DNA of 38,888 nucleotides from Oscillospiraceae bacterium. Lineage in GTDB: Bacteria > Bacillota > Clostridia > Oscillospirales > Oscillospiraceae. Positions 16,577 through 23,182 of the stretch are shown piece by piece (position 1 is the first letter of the stretch; the number at the start of each line of letters is the position of its first letter). The position numbers and the translations under genes are program-made. The stretch spans positions 1-38,888 of the forward strand of contig JAAWBF010000059.1 in assembly GCA_022792555.1 (NCBI GenBank), given 5' to 3'. The notes under the pieces were generated by a model, which did not search any database, was not told where the DNA came from, and saw only the letters and a program-made list of their open reading frames with translations.

Positions 16577-16972
16577 AAAAACCTCCCTGCTCTTTGCCTG
16601 TCAAACCACAGTCACAGCCGCTGTAGCTTGATAAAGTCAGCATACCCCGCACACTTGCAGGCTGTCAATTCCTATGGGCAATCGTTCATGAAAAGTTTAC
16701 AATAATTATTTATTTGTAAACCAGAAGAGAGGGGCTGTGACCGCCCTGGTTTTATCGGCTACACGGCTCAGGTTTCCAGTGTACGGTATGAACATGAAGA
16801 ATTTGTGAACAGGGAAATTCTTTAGAAAAAGGTAAGAAATTAGGGGAAATCACCCAATTCTACGATCCGTAGGGTGACAGCTTTGCGGTTTCTGTGTTAT
16901 GATTGGATAGCCGCAGAGCGGTAGAATAATATCAGGCGGAAGAACAACCCGTCCGACTTGGAGGCGAGTCAA
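16577..16972. other. Divergent intergenic region with a candidate operator dyad
   Basis: About 395 bases without a supportable gene between the divergent MarR and XRE-membrane genes. It holds the perfect inverted repeat GTTTACAA (16695-16702) / TTGTAAAC (16714-16721), 11-base spacer, in an AT-rich stretch. This is a plausible MarR-type operator or promoter region for the minus-strand gene. No clear sigma-A promoter for the plus-strand gene was recognised, although AT-rich sequence at 16800-16850 could contain one. Confidence 0.5.
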
Positions 16973-17869
16973 ATGGAGGAAGCCCAATTTGCACAGTTCC
17001 TCGCCCAACGGCGCAGGGCGCTTGGCCTTACCCAGGAGCAGCTGGCCCGGCAGATCCATGTCACCGGAAAGGCGATCTCCAAATGGGAATGCGGAGGGGG
17101 ACTGCCCGATGTAAAGCTTCTCACCCCGCTGGCCGCCGCGCTGGGGACCACGGTAGACGGGCTTTTGCGGGGAGAACTGGATCCAAAGCCTGAAGTGTAT
17201 CGGAGGAGCGTATGGCGGCAGCGGCTCCAGGCGATGGACTGGAAGCGGCTGGCTATAATCTTGGCCGCCCTCCTCCCCGCGATTGTCTGCGTTTGTCCCC
17301 TCTATGATCTGCGTACCTGGGCCGCAGAGCTGGCCTGGCGATCCGGCCTTTTGTGGGCCTATCTGGCGGGTGCGGTGTTCCTGATCTGGATAACCTGCCT
17401 GCGGGGCCGCCATTCTGGAGCGGTTTTCAAGAAGACAGGACGGCTGACGGCGGTGAGCTTTTTACTCAGCCTGCCTGTTCTGGCGCTAGATGGGCTCCTG
17501 GTTTTGATGGCTTTCCGTGCTTGGCCGGCCCTCCCGCTGGCAGGCAAGCCCATGTGGGTGGGGCGGATCTTCCGCCTGAGCGGCTGTGCCGCCGGGATAG
17601 GGCTGACGGCCTGGTTTCTCTTTCTGCTGTATCACGCCAGCAGGGAGACCTCCACCCGTCTGCATTCAGTGCCCCTGATGCTAGGCAGTTTGTACGCCAT
17701 CGTGGTCCTGTTCGGCCTGACCTCTTCCATAAGCCTGGACGGCGGACCGGAGACCGTCCTGCGTACCTGCCTCTATGCCGCCAGCCTGTGGCTGGAAGGA
17801 CTGCTCCTCTCGGCTGCTCTTGCCTGGCATCAATCCGCCAGCGTAAGGACTGCATGTTCTAAGGAATAG
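16973..17869 (+). CDS. XRE-type HTH domain fused to a six-helix membrane protein
   Basis: A 298-residue protein. Residues about 5-65 are a complete Cro/C1-type HTH (FAQFLAQRRRALGLTQEQLA, then VTGKAISKWECGGGLPDVKL and LGTTVDGLL). After a short basic linker come about six hydrophobic helices, including LAIILAALLPAIVCVCPLY, LLWAYLAGAVFLIWITCL and SLWLEGLLLSAALAWH. Such HTH-membrane fusions are common in Clostridia and presumably couple a membrane signal to DNA binding; the signal is unknown. ATG 16973 is preferred over TTG 16958 because GGAGG (16960-16964) sits 8 bases before it. It is convergent with bofA across a GC-rich hairpin. Confidence 0.85.
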   Translation: MEEAQFAQFLAQRRRALGLTQEQLARQIHVTGKAISKWECGGGLPDVKLLTPLAAALGTTVDGLLRGELDPKPEVYRRSVWRQRLQAMDWKRLAIILAALLPAIVCVCPLYDLRTWAAELAWRSGLLWAYLAGAVFLIWITCLRGRHSGAVFKKTGRLTAVSFLLSLPVLALDGLLVLMAFRAWPALPLAGKPMWVGRIFRLSGCAAGIGLTAWFLFLLYHASRETSTRLHSVPLMLGSLYAIVVLFGLTSSISLDGGPETVLRTCLYAASLWLEGLLLSAALAWHQSASVRTACSKE

Positions 17870-17876
17870 ACAAATC

Positions 17877-17914
17877 CCCGCCCCGTCCAGCACAGGAGGG
17901 CTGGACAGGGCGGG
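17877..17914. terminator. GC-rich hairpin between convergent genes
   Basis: CCCGCCCCGTCCAGC (17877-17891) pairs with GCTGGACAGGGCGGG (17900-17914) with one G-T pair and an 8-base loop. Neither side has a clean T-run, so terminator function for the XRE-membrane gene or bofA is likely but not certain. Confidence 0.55.
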
Positions 17915-17959
17915 AAAAGATGTGGTCAGATAGTCGGTTGAGGTTCATAAATACAGCTG

Positions 17960-18229
17960 CTAAATTGCCAATACCCAATTCAGCATCAACAGCAGCCCCA
18001 GGCCGGGAGCACCCAACAGCCCCAATACTAGGGCGTTGAACAGGTTGACCCCCAAGTGAACACCGATTAGGGCGCCAATTTGACTTAAGATAACCAAGAC
18101 CACCAGACCTACTCCAGTTCGGATGATCAACCGGATCAGCCGCTCTAGAGGCCGGTGCAGGGCGAGCAGCAGCGGGAGCAGCATCAGCCCGCCTATCATC
18201 CAGCGCATTGTAGTTTCCGTCAAATCCAA
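17960..18229 (-). CDS. bofA: Pro-sigma-K processing inhibitor BofA family protein
   Basis: An 89-residue membrane protein with two or three hydrophobic helices and the BofA C-terminal signature GVNLFNALVLGLLGAPGLGL followed by LLLMLNWVLAI. In Bacillus BofA holds the SpoIVFB protease inactive in the forespore-engulfing membrane until late sporulation; that role is known for the family and assumed here. GGAGGTGGC directly precedes the ATG. The upstream gene on the same strand is yaaL, as in B. subtilis (recR-yaaL-bofA), which supports both assignments. recR is not present on the other side. Confidence 0.88.
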   Translation of the reverse strand: MDLTETTMRWMIGGLMLLPLLLALHRPLERLIRLIIRTGVGLVVLVILSQIGALIGVHLGVNLFNALVLGLLGAPGLGLLLMLNWVLAI

Positions 18230-18319
18230 TCCATGCCACCTCCACAGTCTGTTCTTCCCAGTTTCTTTTGTGTGAATGGCAGCTGTCTATAACAATCAAT
18301 AAAAATAAAGGCGATCAAT

Positions 18320-18352
18320 TGTTTTTCCCTCTTATCCAAGGAGGGAAAAACA
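18320..18352. repeat. Short palindromic hairpin between yaaL and bofA
   Basis: A perfect 12-base inverted repeat TGTTTTTCCCTC / GAGGGAAAAACA with a 9-base loop. It shares the TGTTTT-CCC...GGG-AAAACA form with the cores at 16069, 23974 and 27463. The T-run is 5' and the A-run 3' on both strands, the opposite of a terminator. Confidence 0.65.
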
Positions 18353-18399
18353 GTGCCGGCAATTTTGAAGATTGCTATTATCCTTCTTTTGTGAAGGAT

Positions 18400-18657
18400 T
18401 TACACTTGTGCGGTGGGCAGGCAGGCGTCCAGCTCCTTTACCCGGCGCAGCAGGTAGCAGTACCTGGATTGGAGGGCGTTGATCTCAAATACATAAGACT
18501 CGATTAGATCTGGGTCTTGGGTGGTATTGAAACCGGAATAGGCCTGCGAGATCAGCGTTCGGGTCCGGGCCAAGCCGTCCAAAAGGGTTTGACGCTCTGT
18601 ATCACAGGGCGCCATCTGTTTTTTCCAAAATGAAAAGCGTCTGTCGGGTTCCCCCAT
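18400..18657 (-). CDS. yaaL: YaaL-like DUF2508 protein
   Basis: An 85-residue soluble helical protein. The conserved part reads LISQAYSGFNTTQDPDLIES, then EINALQSRYCYLLRRVKEL, the characteristic DUF2508/YaaL pattern (F....DPDLI..Y..E..AL..RY.YLLR..KE). Function is unknown, but the gene is regularly found just upstream of bofA in sporulating Firmicutes, as here. ATG 18657 is chosen over 18675 because GGAAGGAGG lies 6 bases upstream of it. It is separated from bofA by a 170-base gap containing a palindromic hairpin. Confidence 0.82.
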   Translation of the reverse strand: MGEPDRRFSFWKKQMAPCDTERQTLLDGLARTRTLISQAYSGFNTTQDPDLIESYVFEINALQSRYCYLLRRVKELDACLPTAQV

Positions 18658-18751
18658 AGTGGGCCTCCTTCCCATGCGGGCGGGTCGTTCCTTGTATTTA
18701 GCGTATTCTAATTTTGGACAAATATTCCAATTTCAATACAGCTGCCAACCA

Positions 18752-18817
18752 TTAAATTCCAAATAAATCCATACATGTGCCGCCCGCTTTGGGACATACT
18801 AAGCCCTGGACAGACAT
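18752..18817 (-). CDS. Possible 21-residue peptide with a strong ribosome site
   Basis: On the minus strand AAAAGGAGGTGTGCC leads to ATG 18817 and a 21-codon frame ending TAA at 18752. The peptide starts MSVQGLVCPKAGG and has two Cys residues (8 and 15). The Shine-Dalgarno match is among the best in the window, which is why it is listed; there is no homology I recognise and no processing enzyme or transporter nearby. It could be a leader peptide for yaaL (which starts about 95 bases downstream), a secreted peptide, or chance. Confidence 0.3.
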   Translation of the reverse strand: MSVQGLVCPKAGGTCMDLFGI

Positions 18818-19002
18818 GGCACACCTCCTTTTAAGCCGGTGCCGGACCCTCCAACACCGCCGCCGTAAGGGCCGCGGATTGGGGCGCCCTTAGGCGAAAG
18901 GCGAAAGGAGACGGCGCGGAACATGTCATACCATGACAACAAAAAAGATACTTCGGTATCCTTACCGTTTGCCGCGCAAACACCATTGTCTCGTTCCAAA
19001 GA

Positions 19003-19029
19003 GAGGGCCGCCCAAATCGGGCGGCCCTC
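19003..19029 (-). terminator. Terminator hairpin downstream of mocA
   Basis: A perfect 11-base stem GAGGGCCGCCC / GGGCGGCCCTC with a 5-base loop, about 70 bases past the mocA stop on the minus strand. The following minus-strand bases are only moderately T-rich (CTCTTTGG). Confidence 0.65.
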
Positions 19030-19100
19030 CTTATCTGCCGTGCCGCAGCCCCATCCGCTGACAAGGTCTGCGCCAGGCCGTTTTTCCGGCGAGGCGGCGG

Positions 19101-19667
19101 TCATAAATCCGCCTGGGTGTCGATGTCCCGCAGCTCCTGGGGGGTATGCGCCTCCACAAGGCGGAGCAGCTCTGGATGCTGCCGGATGACGGCCCCGCCG
19201 CCGGTATCTCCGGTGAGCGCGGCCAGAGCGGGGATCAGGGCACTGGGAAAGACCGCCGGGTTGCCCCGGCGGCCCTGCCAAGAGAGGGCACAGATGGACT
19301 GGGGCGCGGCGCGGAAGGCATCCAGCAGCCGCTGGACACTCTGCGGGGTGAGCCATGGCTGGTCGCAGACTGAGAAGAGAACGCCGTCCATCCCTTCCAT
19401 AGCGGTCAAGCCCAAGCGGATTCCGGCGGAAATACCCTCTGCCGCATCCCGATTGTACAGGGGGAGAAAACGGAACTGTGGGGCCAACTCCAATACGGAT
19501 GGATACTGGCTGGCGACAGCCACCCGGTCCAGCCCGGCGGCGGCGAGCGTTTCCATCGCCCGCTGGGCCAGGGAGACGCCCTCCACCTGGGTCAGGAGCT
19601 TATTCCCCCCAAACCGCCGCCCAAAGCCGGAGGCCAGCAGGATTCCGCCAACTTTAAGCTGCCCCAT
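19101..19667 (-). CDS. mocA: Molybdenum cofactor cytidylyltransferase (MocA/YgfJ-like)
   Basis: A 188-residue nucleotidyltransferase of the MobA/MocA family. The N-terminal nucleotide-binding signature is GGILLASGFGRRFGGNKLL (LAxGxGxRxGxxK); the metal-binding region is LFSVCDQPWLTP; the acceptor-recognition region SWQGRRGNPAVFP is typical of MocA, which adds CMP to molybdopterin for xanthine-dehydrogenase-family enzymes, whereas MobA adds GMP. That matches the molybdenum hydroxylase encoded at 5862-8611. It starts 6 bases after the hydantoinase gene on the same strand, so the two form an operon, as ygfJ and the hydantoinase gene do within the larger purine-use clusters of gut bacteria. Confidence 0.9.
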   Translation of the reverse strand: MGQLKVGGILLASGFGRRFGGNKLLTQVEGVSLAQRAMETLAAAGLDRVAVASQYPSVLELAPQFRFLPLYNRDAAEGISAGIRLGLTAMEGMDGVLFSVCDQPWLTPQSVQRLLDAFRAAPQSICALSWQGRRGNPAVFPSALIPALAALTGDTGGGAVIRQHPELLRLVEAHTPQELRDIDTQADL

Positions 19668-19673
19668 AGCGGA

Positions 19674-21056
19674 TCAGCGCCAGAACTGGGCGGGGCCCCG
19701 CGGGACAAAGCGGCCCAAGCCCTCCTGGATTAGGGCCCCATTCTGGACGGCGATTTGACCGGACAGGAGGACGGTGTCCACACGCCCCGCCATCTCCATC
19801 CCCTCATAGGGGGTGTAGTCCACATTTTGATGCTGTCCGGCAGCGGTGATCGTCCAGCGGTAATCCGGGTCGAAGAGGACCAGATCTGCATCGCTGCCCA
19901 CCTGTAAGCTCCCCTTCTGGGGGTACATGCCAAAGAGCTTGGCCGGGCGCTGGGAGAGGGCCTGCATCATCTGGACCGCGCTGATCCGCCCCGTCTTGAC
20001 CCCGTAAGTGTAGAGCAAGACCACCCGGTGCTCCACCCCTGGGATTCCCGGCGGAACGGCGGAGAAGTCGTGCTCGCCCAGACGCTTGGTGGTATTGTAG
20101 CAGAAAGAGCAGTGGTCGGTGCCCAAGGTGTCGATCTCATCTCCGGCCAGGCCCTGCCAGAGAGCGTCCACGTCCTTCTGGCTCCGCAGGGGTGGGGAGA
20201 AGATGTATTTGGCGCTCTCAAAGCCGGGCAGCTGGTATTTTTCCTCAGTGAGGGTCAGATATTGAGGGCAGGTCTCCAGATAGAGGGCCTGGCCCCGGCT
20301 GCGGGCCGCCTGGGCCGCCTCCAGTCCCCGGCGGGTGGAGAGATGGACCACATTCACAGGTACTCCCGCCTGCTCGGCCAGTGCGAGCCACCGGCCCACC
20401 GCCTCCGCCTCTATCCCCGCGGTGTGGGCCAGAGGATGGGAGGAGGGGGCGAGCCTTCCGGCGGCCTTGAGCTCCGCGATGGCCTGGTCGATGAGATCGC
20501 CGTTTTCACAGTGACAGCCCACCAGGGCACCCTCCTTGGCGGCGGCCTTGATCACCTGATAGGCCACAGCGTCAGAAATACGCATTCCATCGTAGGCCAG
20601 ATAGACTTTATAGGAGGTGATTCCCTGCTGGGTCATAGCAGGCAGCTCGGCCTGGATGGATGGATTCCAGTCCACGATGGTCATATGAAAGCTGTAATGA
20701 CAGGAGGCGTGGCCGTCCGCCCGGCTGTGCCACTCGTCCAGGGCGGACTGGAGACTGCACCCAGACTCCGGCTCGGCAAAGTCCAGGACACAGGTGGTGC
20801 CGCCGGCCAGAGCGGCGCGGGTGCCGGTCTCCCAGCTGTCCGCCGTCTCCCGCGGGGTGCCTTTGTTCATCTCGAAGTGGGTGTGGGTGTCGATAAAGCC
20901 GGGGAAGACCAGCTTCCCGGCGGCATTCAGGCACTGACTGTCTCCGGCAGGCAGATTGGGGCCGAGCTGGACGATGTGTGCCCCTTCTACCCGTAGATCG
21001 GCCTGCACAAGCCCCTCTGGCAGAACCAGGGTTCCGTTTTGAATCAAGATAGACAT
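19674..21056 (-). CDS. Dihydropyrimidinase / D-hydantoinase-type amidohydrolase
   Basis: A 460-residue cyclic amidohydrolase that opens dihydropyrimidine, hydantoin or allantoin-type rings. Visible active-site features are the metal pair DTHTHFEMNKG, the Lys of SYKVYLAYD expected to be carbamylated and bridge two metals, the His of VVHLSTRRG and VGCHCENGD, and the Asp of GTDHCSFCY. This is the order of the dihydropyrimidinase/HydA family. Start ATG 21056 has GGGGAGG upstream; an upstream in-frame start at 21173 would cross the promoter. Hydantoinases occur with xdh-type enzymes and MocA in anaerobic purine degradation clusters, so a role in purine ring cleavage is a good guess, but the exact substrate is undetermined. 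Confidence 0.9.
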   Translation of the reverse strand: MSILIQNGTLVLPEGLVQADLRVEGAHIVQLGPNLPAGDSQCLNAAGKLVFPGFIDTHTHFEMNKGTPRETADSWETGTRAALAGGTTCVLDFAEPESGCSLQSALDEWHSRADGHASCHYSFHMTIVDWNPSIQAELPAMTQQGITSYKVYLAYDGMRISDAVAYQVIKAAAKEGALVGCHCENGDLIDQAIAELKAAGRLAPSSHPLAHTAGIEAEAVGRWLALAEQAGVPVNVVHLSTRRGLEAAQAARSRGQALYLETCPQYLTLTEEKYQLPGFESAKYIFSPPLRSQKDVDALWQGLAGDEIDTLGTDHCSFCYNTTKRLGEHDFSAVPPGIPGVEHRVVLLYTYGVKTGRISAVQMMQALSQRPAKLFGMYPQKGSLQVGSDADLVLFDPDYRWTITAAGQHQNVDYTPYEGMEMAGRVDTVLLSGQIAVQNGALIQEGLGRFVPRGPAQFWR

Positions 21057-21094
21057 GGTGTTACCTCCCCTATTGGAATACGTTTGTCTTATGC

Positions 21095-21124
21095 ATTGTA
21101 CCATGGGAAACTGCCTGATTGCAA
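21095..21124 (-). promoter_or_regulatory. Promoter of the hydantoinase-mocA operon
   Basis: On the minus strand TTGCAA (21124-21119), an 18-base spacer, and TACAAT (21100-21095), about 40 bases before the ATG. Confidence 0.65.
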
Positions 21125-21189
21125 GGCGGTTTCCGGCGGACACTCCCTCCGGCGGCTCCTTCGCTGTACGCACATCCGACAGATTTTCG

Positions 21190-21218
21190 TTGTGATCGGC
21201 CTGGCCCTATGGTATGAT
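21190..21218 (+). promoter_or_regulatory. Promoter of the PrsA-like foldase gene
   Basis: TTGTGA (21190-21195), 17-base spacer, TATGAT (21213-21218), 39 bases before ATG 21258. It is back to back with the hydantoinase promoter. Confidence 0.65.
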
Positions 21219-21257
21219 AGGGCTGAAAACCGTGCTGTATACCAAAGGAGGAATTTT

Positions 21258-22424
21258 ATGCGTGTTTGGAACAAGTTGCCGCCCATCTTTTTGGTGGGGG
21301 TGCTTTTAGCCGGCCTGCTGGCCGGATGCCAGAGCGGAGAGACGATTGACCCAGATGATATCGCCTACCGCACGGCTCATGTCACCAGAACTAGTACGTT
21401 GGTAAAGATAAACGGAACCGATGTGACGGCAGATGAATATTTATTCTTTTTGGGCCGGAGTGTGGCCGCAGCCAAGCAGTATGGTTACTTGAGCAACGAC
21501 GCTGCTTGGGAGGATCATATCGGAGAGACGCCCACGGCGGAGTATCTCAAGAACGACGCACTCAATGCCGTCAAGCTGGAGGTGATTCTCCGGGCGAAGG
21601 CGGATGAACTGGGGGTCACACTCAGCGAGGAGGCCAAAGCCGAGCTGGCCAACGAGCTGGCCAAGGCCGCCGATGTGCTCTCTACCCAGGGGATGACCCT
21701 TCAGCAGGCCCTGGACGGTCAATGTGTGACCGAGGCCACCTTCCGAACCATCAACGAGACCTATTATCTGGCCAATGGCCTGGTGGAGGCGATGAGTCAG
21801 CCAGGCGGGGAGCTGGAGCCCACCGACGAGAAGCTGACCGCCTTTTTAGAGGAGAACGGCATTTACAGCTGTAAACACATCCTCCTCTCCACCGTCCACG
21901 AGGACGGAACCTCTTACTCCGACGAGGAGAAGGCGGCCGTCCAAGAGCGCGCCAGTCAGCTGGCCGCGGAGATCCGGGCGGCTGATAACCCGTTGGCCCT
22001 GTTTGATCAGCGGATGAATGAACTCAGCGATGACCGGGACCTCGCCGGCAATCTAAACGGCCCAGATGGTTACACACCCTTCCCCGGTCAAATGGTACCT
22101 GAGTTTGAGGCCGGGGCCAAAGCGCTGTCCGTAGGACAGATCAGCGACCCTGTAGAGAGTCAGTTTGGCTATCATATTATCCTGCGCATGGATGCGGTCA
22201 ATGCGGAGAGCCGGGCGGCCTACCCCCAATACCGGATGAACGAGCTATTGACCCAGTGGGTGGAGGAGGCCCAGGTGGAGACCACACCTGCCTATGACAC
22301 CTTGGAGGTCAAGGAATTTTACGATAAGCTCCAGGAGGTGGCCAAGGAGCGCCAGGAGGCCGGCGCAGCCGCCTTACAGTCGGCTGAACCGACACCTGCC
22401 CCCTCCGTGTCCTCAAATCCGTAA
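21258..22424 (+). CDS. PrsA-like peptidyl-prolyl isomerase lipoprotein
   Basis: A 388-residue exported foldase. A signal peptide ends in the lipobox LLAGC (Cys at residue 24), so the protein is anchored outside the membrane. An N-terminal SurA/PrsA-like helical domain (about 45-200, KINGTDVTADEYLFFLGRSV) is followed by a parvulin PPIC domain: YSCKHILLSTVHEDG, FDQRMNELSDDRDLAGNLNG, PEFEAGAKALSVGQISDPVE and SQFGYHIILRMDA. The tail is charged, then Pro/Ser-rich. It assists folding of secreted proteins after export. AAAGGAGGAATTTT precedes ATG 21258. The first of two hairpin-type elements begins 16 bases after its stop. Confidence 0.9.
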   Translation: MRVWNKLPPIFLVGVLLAGLLAGCQSGETIDPDDIAYRTAHVTRTSTLVKINGTDVTADEYLFFLGRSVAAAKQYGYLSNDAAWEDHIGETPTAEYLKNDALNAVKLEVILRAKADELGVTLSEEAKAELANELAKAADVLSTQGMTLQQALDGQCVTEATFRTINETYYLANGLVEAMSQPGGELEPTDEKLTAFLEENGIYSCKHILLSTVHEDGTSYSDEEKAAVQERASQLAAEIRAADNPLALFDQRMNELSDDRDLAGNLNGPDGYTPFPGQMVPEFEAGAKALSVGQISDPVESQFGYHIILRMDAVNAESRAAYPQYRMNELLTQWVEEAQVETTPAYDTLEVKEFYDKLQEVAKERQEAGAAALQSAEPTPAPSVSSNP

Positions 22425-22440
22425 AAAGTCACGATATCTC

Positions 22441-22603
22441 AGAAACTGTACCAATAGGCTCCAGTACGCGTCTTTACGGCCAAAATCGCCGCTGGCTGCG
22501 TTAAAAAATCTTGAAATATACAAAGTATTCCTACAATTTTTTGCCTTGCCAGCAACCATTTTGGATCGCAAATCTGCATTCTTCACCTATTGGTACAGCT
22601 TCT
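22441..22603. repeat. 163-bp MITE-like palindromic element, copy 2
   Basis: The ends are AGAAACTGTACCAATAGG (22441-22458) and its complement with one mismatch (22586-22603). The block GCTGCGTTAAAAA starts at offset 54 and ACAAAGTATT at offset 79, exactly as in copy 1 (5652-5815). The ends share only AGAA-n-CTGTA with copy 1, so the outer arms have diverged together while staying complementary. It lies between the foldase gene and the XRE gene and has no coding capacity. Confidence 0.8.
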
Positions 22604-22606
22604 CAT

Positions 22607-22692
22607 AAAAATACACCCGCAGATGCGTACAGATACACTGCAAAGGATAAAAGTAGCTTTGCTGTGTATCTTTCGTATCTGCGGGTGTTTTC
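22607..22692 (+). terminator. Long terminator-like hairpin after the foldase gene
   Basis: An arm of about 26 bases from ACACCCGCAGATGCG (22613) pairs with the arm ending ATCTGCGGGTGT (22688) with few mismatches. Inside, GCAAAG and CTTTGC also pair. An A-run precedes and TTTTC follows, as in a terminator, though the ~75-base stem is unusually long. It could also be a small palindromic mobile element. Confidence 0.6.
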
Positions 22693-22772
22693 TACATTAG
22701 GAAACAAAAAAGCCTACTATAAACTATCGTTTGAAAATAAAAACTATAGATTATGTGAGAATGACAAAAGTT

Positions 22773-22813
22773 ATGTCAATCTATACTAAAGTTACAAAAG
22801 GAGAGATTGACAT
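22773..22813 (+). promoter_or_regulatory. Perfect 10-base dyad across the XRE ribosome site and start codon
   Basis: ATGTCAATCT (22773-22782) and AGATTGACAT (22804-22813) are exact complements; the second arm includes the first two bases of the ATG at 22812, and the loop contains AAGGAG and a TATACT (22782-22787). It could be an operator bound by the XRE protein itself or an mRNA hairpin that masks the start. Confidence 0.6.
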
Positions 22814-23177
22814 GAGAGAACCTAAAGATCCTATCACCGCCAATTTGCCCAAAGAGGTGGGAAAGCGTGTGCGTGATCAGCGGATAGCCCAGCATATCAC
22901 CACGGAAAAGCTGGCTGAGGAGGCCAACATCTCAGTCCAGTACCTGAATCTGCTGGAACGTGGGGAGAAGTGTATGTCTATCGCCATTCTGGTCAAGCTG
23001 GCGGCGGCACTCCACTGCTCTTGCGACTACCTGCTCCGGGGTCAGACGGAGTTAAGCCCCATGTGCGACACGATCTCTCAACGGTTCTCTGAGCTGACGC
23101 CATTGGATCGGGAGTTGGTGGCGGATCTCCTCCGCAAGACCTGCGACACCATACAGGCTCTGGGTCTGGAGTCATAA
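22812..23177 (+). CDS. Small XRE-family regulator
   Basis: A 121-residue protein with an N-terminal Cro/C1 HTH (residues about 15-75: VGKRVRDQRIAQHITTEKLA, then NISVQYLNLLERGEKCMSI and AALHCSCDYLLRG) and a C-terminal helical segment (ISQRFSELTPLDRELVADLL) that may mediate dimerisation. The HTH and the 'CDYLLRG' ending are of the SinR-like type found in many Clostridia. AAAAGGAG precedes ATG 22812. A perfect dyad overlaps its start region. The Spo0A-like gene begins within a few bases of its stop, so the two are one transcription unit. Targets unknown. Confidence 0.88.
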   Translation: MREPKDPITANLPKEVGKRVRDQRIAQHITTEKLAEEANISVQYLNLLERGEKCMSIAILVKLAAALHCSCDYLLRGQTELSPMCDTISQRFSELTPLDRELVADLLRKTCDTIQALGLES

Positions 23178-23182
23178 CCTCT

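Larger units (their letters stand above)
18658..19100. other. Intergenic region between yaaL and mocA
   Basis: About 440 bases with no supportable long gene. It contains the possible 21-codon frame, a GC-rich stretch at 18830-18930 without convincing coding signal on either strand, AT-rich sequence at 18700-18775 that may hold the yaaL promoter (minus-strand TTGTCC and TAAATA), and the terminator at 19003-19029. Confidence 0.5.

Noticed and set aside
18831-19356. Minus-strand frames in the mocA-yaaL gap, one with a Gly-rich end that looks like a peptide precursor
   Set aside because: No ribosome site at the candidate starts, part overlaps mocA in another frame, and the Gly-rich stretch follows from GC-rich sequence.
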